A DNA stretch of 64,000 bases from Adiantum capillus-veneris (Eukaryota; Streptophyta; Polypodiopsida; Polypodiales; Pteridaceae). The stretch is taken from positions 66,504,895-66,568,894 of the forward strand of contig CM043963.1 of assembly GCA_014529385.2 (NCBI GenBank), read 5' to 3'. The position numbers and the translations under genes are program-made. How positions within the stretch are numbered: the first letter of the stretch is position 1; every line of letters begins with the position of its first letter. Of this stretch, positions 45,243 through 54,430 are shown piece by piece. The notes beneath the pieces were generated by a model, which had not been told where the DNA came from, did no database searches, and was given only the letters and a program-made list of their open reading frames with translations.

Positions 45243-46200
45243 TTATGTATATTTTCTTTTGCTAAAACTTGTTGACTTATTGAAAGCTTGCGTATGTACA
45301 ATGGGTATGGTGTTACTCATTTCGTTAGCATCTATGTACATATCTTTTTCCTTGAACTTAAAGGAGATTCTCCTTTCAAGAAATTTAACATTGGCAGCCA
45401 TGCGATCAAACCATGGTGCCCCTAGGATTACATCCTCATGCTTGAGAGGAGAGATAAAGAAGTCCTCTTTGTCCACATAGCTTTGGACATGGAGCCTCAA
45501 TTTCCTGATTAAGGGAGTGATTAAAGCTTCTTGCCCCTTGAAAGCACCGTCTGCAGGTAGGACATCTCCCATCTCGTAAGCTTGTATGCCTAGCTTGGTC
45601 GCTAACTCTGTGGATATGAAATTGTGAGTAGAACCCGGGTCAAAGAGAATAAAAGCATCATGTTCTCTTACCTTTCCCCAAGCATGGCATAGAGGAGATC
45701 CTTTGTGATGAGTTTCCTCCTCTTGGATTTCAACCAAGGTAGCTCTAGGAGGCTCATGGAAGCTGTTCTTTTGGGGACAAGCGCGGTACGCATGCCCTTG
45801 CTCGCTGCACTTGAAACAATGGTTATCCTTGCAATAACGCTCGAGCTCTTCAGGAGAGAGTTTTTTTTTTGCCTTTGTAAACTCCCTTCTCCATAGCTTT
45901 GTTGGAGTTGCCCTTAGGAGACTTTTGGACATTGTGCTTCCCCTTAGGCTCATTGGAACCCTTGTTTTCTGTGGGCTTAAAATTTCTTTTAGCCCCCGTT
46001 TGGAAATTGATTCGAGAAGCCACCGTAGTATGGTGTATAACCGGTATGGTGCGTGGCCTTTGGGAGCTCACATACTCCGCCATTTCTTTAGTTAAGTCCG
46101 CACAAAATTGTTGTTTTTGCTCTCCAAAATCCAACTTTTTGAAGACAGTGGCTTTGACTTATAGGTCCCAAAACTTGTCTACATATTTGTGAATGGATTC
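45243..46200 (-). pseudogene. Chromovirus gag C-terminus, zinc knuckle and protease
   Basis: The frame at 45850-46134 has DFGEQKQQFCADLTKEMAEY and basic KGSNEPKGKHNVQKSPKG. After a frameshift near 45860 comes the CCHC knuckle CFKCSEQGHAYRAC. The protease has AFILFDPGSTHNFIS, a D-P-G form of the active site seen in many plant chromoviruses, followed by ISPLKHEDVILGAPWFDR. The frame continues to a TAA near 45243. Confidence 0.9.
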
Positions 46201-46602
46201 GTAGGGAGAGAGCTTCAAGCTTCGCTATTCGATGAGTACTTTGTCTTTGGCATCAGTGGCCAAAACCTGCTTCATAATGGAAGCTCTTAAAGCTTTCCAT
46301 GTTCGTGGAGCTTCACCGTTGGCCCGTAGGCTAGACCACCATTGCCTGGCGAACTTTCGAAAGTGCATAGCTACATGGCATACCTTAGAGGACTCCGTGA
46401 AGCCCTCATCTCCAAACGCTGCATCGAACTATTGGATAAAGGCGAAGACTTTGTCCGTAGCACCAAAAGTGCCATCGTAGGTAAGGAAAGAGATGCTCTT
46501 CCCTCCCTCTTTGAACTTCTTGACCTTGGACGACCTCTTCCATGCGGCATAGGATTTCCTATGGCCTCTTCTTTTTGATGGTTCAAAGGTTGCACCATCA
46601 CT
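46201..46602 (-). pseudogene. Chromovirus gag capsid core
   Basis: Frames on the minus strand give VCHVAMHFRKFARQWWSSL, RTWKALRASIMKQVL and YESIHKYVDKFWDL, the retrotransposon gag signature, interrupted by stops (for example where tryptophan or histidine would be expected). It would form the particle shell. Confidence 0.85.
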
Positions 46603-47536
46603 TTATTCAGAAGGAGAAGAGTTTGAGGAAGATGGAGAAGAGGGTGACCTCTTTCTCGCCTTTTTCTTGGCTTGATCTTCTTTGTCTTCACCATCACTTT
46701 TATAAGAGGAAGAGGATAAAGAAGATGGAGAAGAGGGTGTCCTCTTTATTGCCTTTTTCTTCTCTTGATTTTTGTCATCCCTCTTTGAAGTATGGTGTGT
46801 AGAAGTATGCGATGGTCTTCTCCGTTTTGGAGGTGATGGAGAGTGTTTAGCTCGCCGTCTTCGTGGAGCCATCTCCGTCGAGGTGGCGGGAGACTCACTT
46901 CTTTCTCGTTCCTTCGGTGGAGGCTCTTGAGTTCTCCTTTGGGAAGGAGATGCATCATCAAGGAGAAAATTCTTGAGCCCTTCGTATGGATCCTTTTCTT
47001 CTTCCCCAATTGGAGAGAGACCTCTTTTGGAAGTCTCACAAGGAGGCTTCCTAGGTGCCCTCTCATCATGGTGGGGAGCTTGGAGAATCCCAGGAGCACG
47101 AAGCTGCCTTTGCACTTCACTTTGGAGGGATGGATTGCCCATGGCTTGTTGAAGCGTAGAAACAAGATAGTTAACAAGCATCGGGGCATCATTATTAGCC
47201 TGTCATGGTGAGGAGCTTGGAGAATCCCAGGAGCACGAAGCTGCATTTGCACTTCACTTTGGAGGGATGGATTGCCCATGGCTTGTTGAAGCCTAGAAAC
47301 AAGATAGTTAACAAGCATCGGGGCATCATTACTAGCCTGTCATGGTGAGGAGCTTGGAGAATCCTAGGAGCACGAAGCTGCCTTTGCACTTCACTTTGGA
47401 GGGATGGATTGGTCATGGCTTGTTGAAGCCTAGAAACAAGATAGTTAACAAGCATCGGGGCATCATTAGTAGCCTGCTCATTAGCAAAATCAAAGTTATC
47501 AACATTAATTTCACTCTCTTTACTATTGTCAGCCAT
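46603..47536 (-). pseudogene. Chromovirus gag N-terminus with a triplicated segment
   Basis: The start is the ATG at 47536 (MADNSKESEINVDNFDFANE). A segment encoding APMLVNYLVSRLQQAM and NPSLQSEVQ is present three times as 137-bp tandem copies (47067-47203, 47204-47340, 47341-47477). Because 137 is not divisible by three, each copy shifts the frame. The part after the first copy (EGLKNFLLDDASPSQRR, then serine, arginine and lysine-rich SPSSPSSLSSSSYKSD) is disordered and basic and leads into the capsid core. The plus-strand frames over this region are shadows. Confidence 0.88.
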
Positions 47537-47938
47537 TCTAACAACTTTTAGGTGTACTTTGGCACTTCAAGCCCTAGTTGCTACTCCTCTTTACCCCTTT
47601 AGAAAAAGCACTCAAGCTACTGTACCCATGGCTCGAATACCATTAATTGCAAGGAATAAAAGAGAGGGTCGTTCAACACCAAAACAACACCGGCTCCTGT
47701 CAAGCTTCTAATAGCTCAATAGTGGTTAAGCCGTAGGAAAGCCCTGTAGGACTCCACTATTAAGACCATAGCTCTCGACGGTGATGCCCTATTAACTGCA
47801 CAAAGGTAGGCGCACTCCAAGGCGCAAAAATCCCTATTCTACTTACTCACATGCAATTAATAATACCAACCATTTATAGCTAGCTTGAGGACCTCCCTTC
47901 TTGAGCAAGAAAAGAGAAACCTTGTGTTGTGATACCAA
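47537..47938 (-). other. Chromovirus 5' leader and primer binding site
   Basis: The stretch between the gag ATG and the LTR. Directly next to the LTR the minus strand reads TTGGTATCACAACACAAG (47938 down to 47921), whose TGGTATCA agrees with the initiator-Met tRNA site and then diverges. No gene. Confidence 0.7.
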
Positions 47939-50018
47939 TGTAACTTTTAATGGTCTAGTAACTTGGGTGTAGAAGAAAATAGCATGAACATAGTGAGCAT
48001 TTCATTAGAATAGCTTCCTAATGAGAATAACAAGAGTGATTGGGTGGAGAGAGCAACAAAAAAGTATAACACCTAGTAAGATAACATGGACAATATTTCA
48101 AAAGAGAGAGAAATTAGCAATTGACAAAATTTAAGGACCGGATTTGCGGTCCCCCCTCCAAAAGGCTATGTATTATGGTTTCTCCCATCAAGAGAGACAT
48201 TTTACAATACAATTCTTTGTGTTCCTTCAATACTAGCTAGTGCAATGAAGATGGAAACTTCATGCACTAAGAAAAATACTTATCAAACACAACATCAATT
48301 CCCTCACGGTCTCAGACCCAAGACCTCACACACCTTCGAAGATGGTGAGAGCTAGCGGGGTATGAAAATAGATTAAGAGGAAGAAGGAGTATTCTTACGA
48401 GAAACATGTACATCTCCTCACATAATCAATTATATTAGCATAGATTAGCTTAGTAATTAGCATGGTAGAGGAGATGAGCATGCATTGAAGCTTGGCTCTT
48501 GATTGGATTTGCATCACAAAGCCAAGAGTTGTTGGTGTAGGCCTCCCTTCTCACAAGCTTGGAGTATGTGGTAAGCTTTCCATTAAAGCTTGAGAAGGAG
48601 AGAACGTCTTCTTTGCTTCACACATGAGATTGTGTGAGTGTGTGTGTGATAATGCCTTGCAAAAATCAGCCCCCTCTCTCTCTTGGTCGACCCCTCTTGC
48701 TATTTGCTCATCCTCACACCTCATTCAACCTCCCCAGGCCTAGCCAATGGAAATTAAGCAGCATAAGTGATAGTCTTCTTACATGTGTCCCCCTTTCCCC
48801 TTTTGTGAGAGCTTTAGGTAATTAATTAATTCAACTAAACTCTCATTGGACCCATTTGCCTCCTGGCGAATAGGAATCAGGCAAGCCATTGGGCTGTTGA
48901 ATGCTCATTGGACCCCTTGGGAGACTGTCCAATAGTGTTCTAGAGAGCTTAATTCTTATTGGTTCTTTTATTAAGTGTTTTAAATTAATTAAACTAGATT
49001 TAATCTAGCTTAATTCTCATTGGTACACCTCCAAGGCCATCCAATAGGAACTGAGTACACCTTGTGGGCATCTGGGCTAGGGAGCTGACATGTGTCCCTC
49101 ATTCCCTTTGTGTAAAGGGAGCTTGTGTGTGTGTGTGTGCGTGTGTGTATGTGTGAGTTTATCTCTCATCTCCTACTTCTAGGACTCGCCCCCTCCTATG
49201 TAGGGATGGTTGAAGACTTTTGGGACACACACAAAGCATCCAATTTCCCTAGGCTTTTGACCTTTGGACAGAACCTTTGAATTTTGGAACCTTAGCATTT
49301 TGGAAGTCTTAATGGGCTGAACCTTAGGGTCTTTTAAGCCAATTGGTGCACATTGCTCCTTTGCAGATGGACCCCCTTTTGGATCCGTATTTTCCCTCCT
49401 TTGGATCCCTACTGTGGCCGGTCTACTAGCTTAACCAATATTCTAGCTTTTTCTCCCCTAGCACTTCCCCATATTAAATGATCAGTTTAACATGAGAAAA
49501 TCATTTAGGATAACCAGATATTGATTATTATGACATTACCTCTCTCTTGAAATCATAGTCGTCCTCAACTATGGGGTAGAGAAGATAAATCATATTCATT
49601 AGTCCTTTTTCGTAGCGGGTAGAGGATCCCTATGTTACCCTACGACATCGTTCCAAAATGGATGACTAGTCCATTTGGCGCTTGAGAGCCTAAGTTTCCG
49701 CAAGCATGTCTGCACATTAGTCCTATCAATCTTCCATAGTAGAGTGACAAGCTCTACTTGGTGTTTGGGAGACGCCGTCTCCGCAAACTTGATCTAAGCA
49801 TGCATACTACTTCACATTTGTGCACAATAAAGAAAAAGAGAGTGTTATAAGACAAAAACTTTGTTCATTTTTAACATTTGTACATTTGCTTACTCTTGGG
49901 AAGCATTGTAAGCATTGACAAGGTTTAGGTTATCCTTTTATTGTATGCCTTGCATCCATCTAGCATCTTCAAAAGGATAATTCTTGAACGTAATAAGATA
50001 TCATCAGATAGTCTTACA
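47939..50018 (-). repeat. Chromovirus LTR, right copy (2.08 kb)
   Basis: On the plus strand it runs from TGTAAC to TCTTACA; TGTAA and TTACA form a 5-bp inverted end. It aligns with the left copy for over 2 kb. The TG tract at 49121-49157 is interrupted here but uninterrupted in the left copy. It serves as 5' LTR of the interior on its left and lies at the 3' side of the fragment on its right. Confidence 0.88.
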
Positions 50019-50390
50019 GCCTCTTAGTACCTTGTCTTCATGTCGGAGAATGGACTGGGGCTGCAACACCTCTTCTTGGTCCTCGATCTCCAGTGGGTCT
50101 TCATTAGTTGGTTCTTGAGGTGGCTCTCCTTTGTAAGGCTTTAGTAGGCTTACATGGAAAGCATTGTGTATGAGCCAATGGTTGGGCAACTTGAGTTGAT
50201 AGGCCAATCTATTGATTGGTCTAAGAATTTTGAAGGGACCATAGTACCTTTTTGCTAACTTAGCATAGTATTTTTGGTGTCCCGTAGGATTCTTGCCCAT
50301 TGTGTGCCTTAATCGAGCCTTGGGAAATTTGAGTAAGATCCAATAATAGGTCTTTTCATTTGAAAGACGAACTTGTGTCCTTTTCATCAT
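50019..50390 (-). pseudogene. Chromovirus integrase C-terminus with truncated chromodomain
   Basis: Read from 50390 down: a basic start, [17 protein letters not shown] with the GPF module, [20 protein letters not shown], a proline-rich spacer, then [20 protein letters not shown], which is the beginning of a chromodomain. The frame ends in LRGCKTI and a stop formed by the LTR sequence, so the remaining two thirds of the chromodomain is missing. This is the part that the main copy lacks. Confidence 0.9.
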
Positions 50391-50830
50391 ATAATTGCTT
50401 TATCTTTTTGGGCTGACTAATATTACAAACGTGTTAAGCAAGACCAGGGCATGGGTGATTATGACAAAAGGCATGGTTGGAAAAAAATCTACAAACTTTC
50501 ACCAGTTAGTTCCAAAGCAAAATCCCTCAGACTTCTTTTTTTCAAACTCACAAATTGTGAATGTAATTATATTAAAATAGATAAAATTAGAAATCAAGCC
50601 ATTGAATCACACATTCCGCCTCGTCAATCCACAAAAAATTACATCAAGAGATCAACAATACGACTCTACATGACTGCCACAGGAAACCAAACCCCTGTCA
50701 CAAACTTGGAACCCTCCCATGCTTTTTGTTTCACATGTTGTGCGGTGGTTAAAATTATATTGCTAAAATATAAAATCTATAACAAAGTGTTCGAATATGT
50801 TGTCCCAATCTTTGCAATAGGACAGATTAA
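50391..50830. other. Non-coding, AT-rich
   Basis: No gene was recognised. The open frame at 50451-50936 has no family signature and crosses into the next element. Confidence 0.55.
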
Positions 50831-51029
50831 TCGGAATCGAGCGAGATGCGCTCTCTTTGATCTGCGCTTGAAATCGAAAAGAAGCATGGAGTGCGACGTG
50901 GCGGTCGCCAGCGTGGGCGCGGACACATCGCAGTAGGTGGCGGACCGCGGATTCTTTATCTATGCTCGAAGGTGGCCATGTTGCTTTTGTCGCAGCCGTT
51001 AGGAGGACTCCTGACACGAGGTGAGTGCA

Positions 51030-51150
51030 GTTGATGTCTGCATTTTTTTGAAGAATTGATGTGTGAGCTGTTTGGAGTTGCTGTCTGCGTTTTTGCCAAA
51101 ATTGCTGTGTGCGGTGTTTGGAGTTGGTGTATGCATTTTTTTCCAGAATT
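51030..51150. repeat. Three tandem copies of a 46-51 bp unit
   Basis: The unit contains TG(T/A)(C/A)TGC(A/G)TTTTT, an AATTG(A/C)TGTGTG and GTTTGGAGTTG. Copies start near 51033, 51084 and 51130, the last one partial. They lie upstream of the Rep pseudogene. Confidence 0.85.
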
Positions 51151-51272
51151 GTGAAACGCTCTTCTGCTCCTGTTGCATTGGATTGCTGTGACATTGCGTG
51201 TGAGTATCAGGCTGTGTCAAGGGCTGTTGTGCTGCAGCCCTACTCGATTGGTGTGGCTTGCTGTGGTAGTGG

Positions 51273-51441
51273 AACGGAGAGGAGCACAGAGTGGTTAGAG
51301 AGCAATTACTGATGCACTGTTTTTGTTGCTTGGTGCTAGTACACACAACAAGATACCACGGAGAGAAGCACAGAGTGGTTAGAGAGCAATTACTGATCCA
51401 CTATTTTTATGTTGCTTGGTGCTGGTACACACAGTAAGACC
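51273..51441. repeat. 85-bp tandem duplication before the Rep start
   Basis: The stretch from CGGAGAGGAGCACAGAGTGG through GTTAGAGAGCAATTACTGAT to GGTGCTAGTACACACA is repeated once, starting again at about 51358, with a few differences. The second copy ends about 10 bases before the likely Rep ATG. Confidence 0.92.
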
Positions 51442-51451
51442 GAGTCGTTAC

Positions 51452-52536
51452 ATGCAGTATATTCCAATGCCTAGATTGAAATCCGAAGCACGAGCAAAGG
51501 GGAAGCAAGATGAATCTATTACTCCAAAAAGGGAGAAGTGTACCAAGGTGCAACGGTTGATTGGTAGACAACCAAAACCTGCTAGAAAAGTCATGGAGAT
51601 CAGTGTCACTATCTCCGTAGGGGGCGGTGATATAGATATCAGCTTGCTGCAACGAATGGAATCGTTTCTCGAAAATGAAGCTCTTGTTGGCTTGTGTGCA
51701 ATAGAGAGGGGAGGTGCTCTCTGCCACTTACACTTTTAAATGGTTGTCCGTTTGTAGGCACCGTCGTTGGTTGCAGTCAACAAGAAGATCAAAGGTTATT
51801 TGGGCTAGGATAAAGAAACGCCCACATGCGGCATGGTGTTGTGCCGAGCATTGAAGCAAAAGAAGCTACACACTTTTGAGGGAATGGTGAGATAATGTTT
51901 GAAGGAAAGCGGTGAGGTATACTTCCAGAAAGTGATGCACAACATCACTGCTGATGATGTAAACAAGGGCATAGAACTATATTGCCTCTATGGTGCGGAC
52001 GAAGTAAAAAACAAGGTCTGCTTAACGCCGGCGAATATCTTTGATAGAGCACTAATGTTCTGGAAGTTCAGGATGCGCCACCCAGCCGGGAATGATTTCT
52101 TGTCCACGCTGCATAGCATGCTAAAGACAGGGAGATACTACCCGTCGTCTTCTGGATAACTCCATACCAAGGACAAGGGATGCAACTAAGGAAGATAAAA
52201 GCGCTTTGGCGTTGTATGGTGCATCCAAGCACTGCCACCTACCAAGACATATTTGTCAGTATCTTTGTCAATGATGAAACATACGGGACAACACATCCGC
52301 GATCGGATTGGTTCTTGTCGCGTTGGCAACAAAGAGAAAGGTAATGCATCAGCTTTGCATTCTTGCAAAGTGAGGTACGATCTCATTGTCGATGCCTGTG
52401 TGACAGCCCAACATGTGCGATTGTTGACGATTCTGAGACCGACATTGATCTCGGAGATGCAAACACACCAAATGTAGAGATAGGGGACGAGTATATCCCG
52501 TTGGTGCATGGAGTTGGTGTCACGACAGTCGCTTAG
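51452..52536 (+). pseudogene. HUH endonuclease Rep (rolling-circle initiator)
   Basis: The likely ATG is at 51452 (MQYIPMPRLKSEARAK). After a basic N-terminus comes a beta-strand motif EISVTISVGGGDID, then ERGGALCHLHF, whose HLH is the metal-binding HUH motif (51725-51733), then LHTFEGMV followed by a stop and CLKESGE, the position of the catalytic tyrosine motif (YC-K). Downstream are MHNITADDVNKGIELY, ANIFDRALMFWKFRMR and LKTGRYYPSS; a one-base frameshift at about 52150 leads to WITPYQGQGMQLRKIKALWR and an acidic tail ending at TAG 52534. In-frame stops are TAA 51737, TAG 51755, TAG 51806, TAA 51893 and TAA 52342. It would nick and join DNA strands. It resembles Rep-like proteins of eukaryotic rolling-circle elements and more distantly those of CRESS-DNA viruses. 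Confidence 0.72.
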
Positions 52537-52628
52537 ACATGTATTGCTAGTTGCTATGTTGTTGGTTTAGTATGTTTTTCAGCAAAATGTGTCTCTAACT
52601 TTGTGTGTTCTATCTTGAAGACGAAAAA

Positions 52629-53033
52629 ATGGATGAGGCTGACCAAAATGAAGCAGTGCTGCAAGAGGAGACACAAGCAGATGAAGACCTACGGATAGAT
52701 AGAATTGAGGACGTGTTGGTTGCAATCTTGAAGGAGTTTCTTGGAGATCGAACAACGAACCAAGCATCTCTCCGAATAGTGCTTCTTGAAGCAATCGACG
52801 CTGTCAAAGAAACCATCAGTACCTACAATGTCAATGTTGCTGATGTGCAAGTGACAAGATTGAAGGAACAAATCTTTTTGTTACGCAAAGAGGTTAACGT
52901 GTTGAAAACACAGCTAAACCGCCTAAATGCAATTGCGTCAAGGATGTCAAATGTGCTTGGTAGACTCGCTATGTTACGCTCATTTTGCAATGAGATTGGA
53001 ACATCAATTTTTGCTGGAATGAACAGTTTGTAG
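52629..53033 (+). CDS. Coiled-coil protein of the HUH cassette, 134 aa
   Basis: The ATG at 52629 (AAAAATGG) is the first methionine of an uninterrupted frame of 134 codons ending TAG. The N-terminus is acidic (MDEADQNEAVLQEE), a middle part reads DRIEDVLVAILKEFLGD, and residues 65 to 105 form a heptad-like coiled coil (VTRLKEQIFLLRKEVNVLK, then TQLNRLNAIASRM). No enzyme motif is present. It follows the Rep pseudogene by 92 bp on the same strand, so it probably belongs to the element as a second gene or a last exon; a TCTATCTTGAAG acceptor-like site lies just before it. It stays open although the neighbouring Rep has six lesions. I do not recognise the family. Confidence 0.6.
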   Translation: MDEADQNEAVLQEETQADEDLRIDRIEDVLVAILKEFLGDRTTNQASLRIVLLEAIDAVKETISTYNVNVADVQVTRLKEQIFLLRKEVNVLKTQLNRLNAIASRMSNVLGRLAMLRSFCNEIGTSIFAGMNSL

Positions 53034-53111
53034 AGGAACACTATATCATACTCTCAAATCTATGTATCTAATAATCAAGCTGTATTTTTGCTGAAATACA
53101 TGGATCTCTTT

Positions 53112-53340
53112 CCCTGTGTTGTCACACAATTCCACTGCACGCAGACCACCCCACTCAAGCCACCGCTGCGAGCAAATACATGATGCATTGTCTCTCACCT
53201 CAATGAATAGAGGTTCTGCTTGTCCGTGCTGACATATCATTGCACTCCACGCAGAGCAGCACACTCAAGCAAGCGCTGAATTATGAAATAGAGTCTCTCA
53301 CTGTCTGTCCTGTCACACATCTGCACTGCACGCAGACCAA
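53112..53340. repeat. Three imperfect repeats with CACTGCACGCAGACC core
   Basis: Copies near 53118, 53229 and 53309 share TGTCACACA or TGACATATC, then (T/C)GCACT(G/C)CACGCAGA(C/G)CA, and the first two also share CACTCAAGC. Spacing is about 110 and 81 bp. Iterated motifs of this sort next to a Rep gene could be Rep binding sites. Confidence 0.8.
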
Positions 53341-53394
53341 CGGAGTGAAGACGGCCCTGGAGGACAGCGCGGAGATTCGCCACAGACAACGCGG

Positions 53395-53487
53395 CTCGTG
53401 GGAAAGCGAGTGAGCGCGAGTTTTCCTTCGCGTGAAAATTCCACCAGGGAATCTCGCCCGCTAAGAAATTAATGTGGGCGTCTTAGA
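53395..53487. other. Inverted repeats at the right edge of the HUH cassette
   Basis: CTAAGA at 53461 and TCTTAG at 53481 form a 6-bp stem around 14 bases; overlapping this, CGCCC (53455) and GGGCG (53476) form an alternative stem. CGCG elements at about 53415 and 53430 may form another hairpin. The sequence becomes AT-rich right after. Confidence 0.55.
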
Positions 53488-53529
53488 CCCAGTATGTTAC
53501 AAAGGATTAAAATAAGATTATGAAATGAT

Positions 53530-53578
53530 GCAATAATATAACATTCTCACTCACAATTATGAGTATGGAAAAAAAAAA
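53530..53578 (+). mobile_element. Very short LINE tail insertion with perfect target duplication
   Basis: The 13-bp sequence ATTATGAAATGAT occurs at 53517-53529 and 53579-53591. Between them lie 49 bases containing ACTCACAATTATGAGT (53549-53564) and a terminal A run, the same 3' hairpin-plus-tail as the LINE at 27624-27662. It is an extremely 5'-truncated LINE copy. Confidence 0.85.
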
Positions 53579-53591
53579 ATTATGAAATGAT

Positions 53592-54384
53592 TATTTACAT
53601 TCTATGGTACAAAGCCATGTTAATGAACACAATCATTCAAAAAATAGGTAGTCCCAACGTGTGAATTAGATGGTATCTAAAGAGATCCCTTGGGCACAAA
53701 AAAGGAAAAGGGCATTTGATATCAAATTAAACTTAAAATCTAATCGAGATTTCAAAATTTCATTAGGTTAATAAAAAGGGATCGAGTTTGATATCAGATT
53801 AAACTCCAAATTGAGATTTCAAAGTTTCGATCGGTTAATATTTGTCATTAGACATGTTTGAGAATGGGGATTTTGGAGAAATTGAAGGGCATTTTGGCAA
53901 TTTTTGGACAAAATATGGGGGGTATGTTATAGCAGGAATTATTTTAAAATTGAGGGGTATTTTGAGAATTTCCACAAATTACAAGGGTATTTTGATAGAT
54001 TAGGATCGTCAGGCGTGTCGTTTTGGGCATGCAGAAGAAACGGTGCATGACATTGATCTGCAAAGCAGGCAAGGCACGATGCAAAATTTCAATAAACAAA
54101 ATAGGGTCGAAAGGTGGAAAGCGGGAGAATTTTAAGTTTGCACTTATTTTCTTGGGAAACTTATCAAAATACCCCTCAAAATTCAAAAATTCCCAAAGTC
54201 CCCTTGGTTGTGAGATTAACTTTTTCCAAAGTAGGCTGACTGCCTATCAATACATGATGCTTTGGAGATGAATTGCTTCATTACTTTTAGACCTTGTTTT
54301 TCAAGGGGTTTTCTTTGGTAAGGAAAAATGTGTTTTTCTAGGCTTGGACGAGACAGGTGGCCCAAGAGTCGCCAGGCTATGTGC

Positions 54385-54387
<3 letters not shown>
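53592..54387. repeat. Dispersed CCCCTCAAATTT-type repeat, two orientations
   Basis: At 53940-54000 the family reads in reverse (GAGGGGTATTTTGAGAATTT); at about 54155-54290 it reads forward (CAAAATACCCCTCAAAATTC, CTTGGTTGTGAGATT, GCTTTGGAGATGAATTGCTT). The tail matches 56440-56510. Bases 53592-53870 are AT-rich with a duplicated GATCGAGTTTGATATCA-like block. No gene. Confidence 0.75.

Positions 54388-54428
<41 letters not shown>
54388..54428. repeat. (GA)n microsatellite
   Basis: About 40 bases of GA within a GC-richer stretch (54340-54560). No gene is supported across it. Confidence 0.97.

Positions 54429-54430
<2 letters not shown>

Larger units (their letters stand above)
40355..50390 (-). 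mobile_element. Ty3/gypsy chromovirus-type element chain, minus strand
   Basis: Two related LTRs of about 2.1 kb (40355-42406, truncated, and 47939-50018) enclose a minus-strand interior with gag, protease, RT, RNase H and integrase core (47536 down to 43081). A second interior fragment, the integrase C-terminus leading into a truncated chromodomain, abuts the far side of the right LTR (50390 down to 50019). This LTR-internal-LTR-internal order suggests recombination between two family members or loss of a neighbouring copy. A LINE 3' end (42407-43080) replaces the integrase C-terminus of the main copy. Confidence 0.85.
50831..53487 (+). mobile_element. Candidate HUH-endonuclease transposon (Replitron-like), decayed
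   Basis: A compact segment, visibly richer in GC than its flanks, holds a HUH Rep pseudogene (51452-52536) and, 92 bp on, an intact coiled-coil ORF (52629-53033), both on the plus strand. Short tandem repeats lie on both sides (51030-51150 and 51273-51441; 53112-53340) and the right edge carries overlapping inverted repeats (53455-53487) where composition changes sharply to AT-rich. There is no LTR, RT or helicase. The organisation suggests a single-tyrosine rolling-circle element, for which Replitrons are the closest described class that I know; boundaries are inferred from composition and repeats only. Confidence 0.5.

Noticed and set aside
46542-47211. Plus-strand frames over the chromovirus gag
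   Set aside because: They are antisense to the serine and arginine-rich gag frame and mirror its codon bias.
50451-50936. 161-codon frame before the HUH cassette
   Set aside because: It crosses the presumed element boundary and a composition change and has no recognisable domain.
51452-53033. Reading the HUH locus as an integrated plant DNA virus
   Set aside because: No coat or movement gene is visible and the flanking repeats with a second coiled-coil gene fit a transposon better. The Rep motifs alone do not exclude a distant viral origin.
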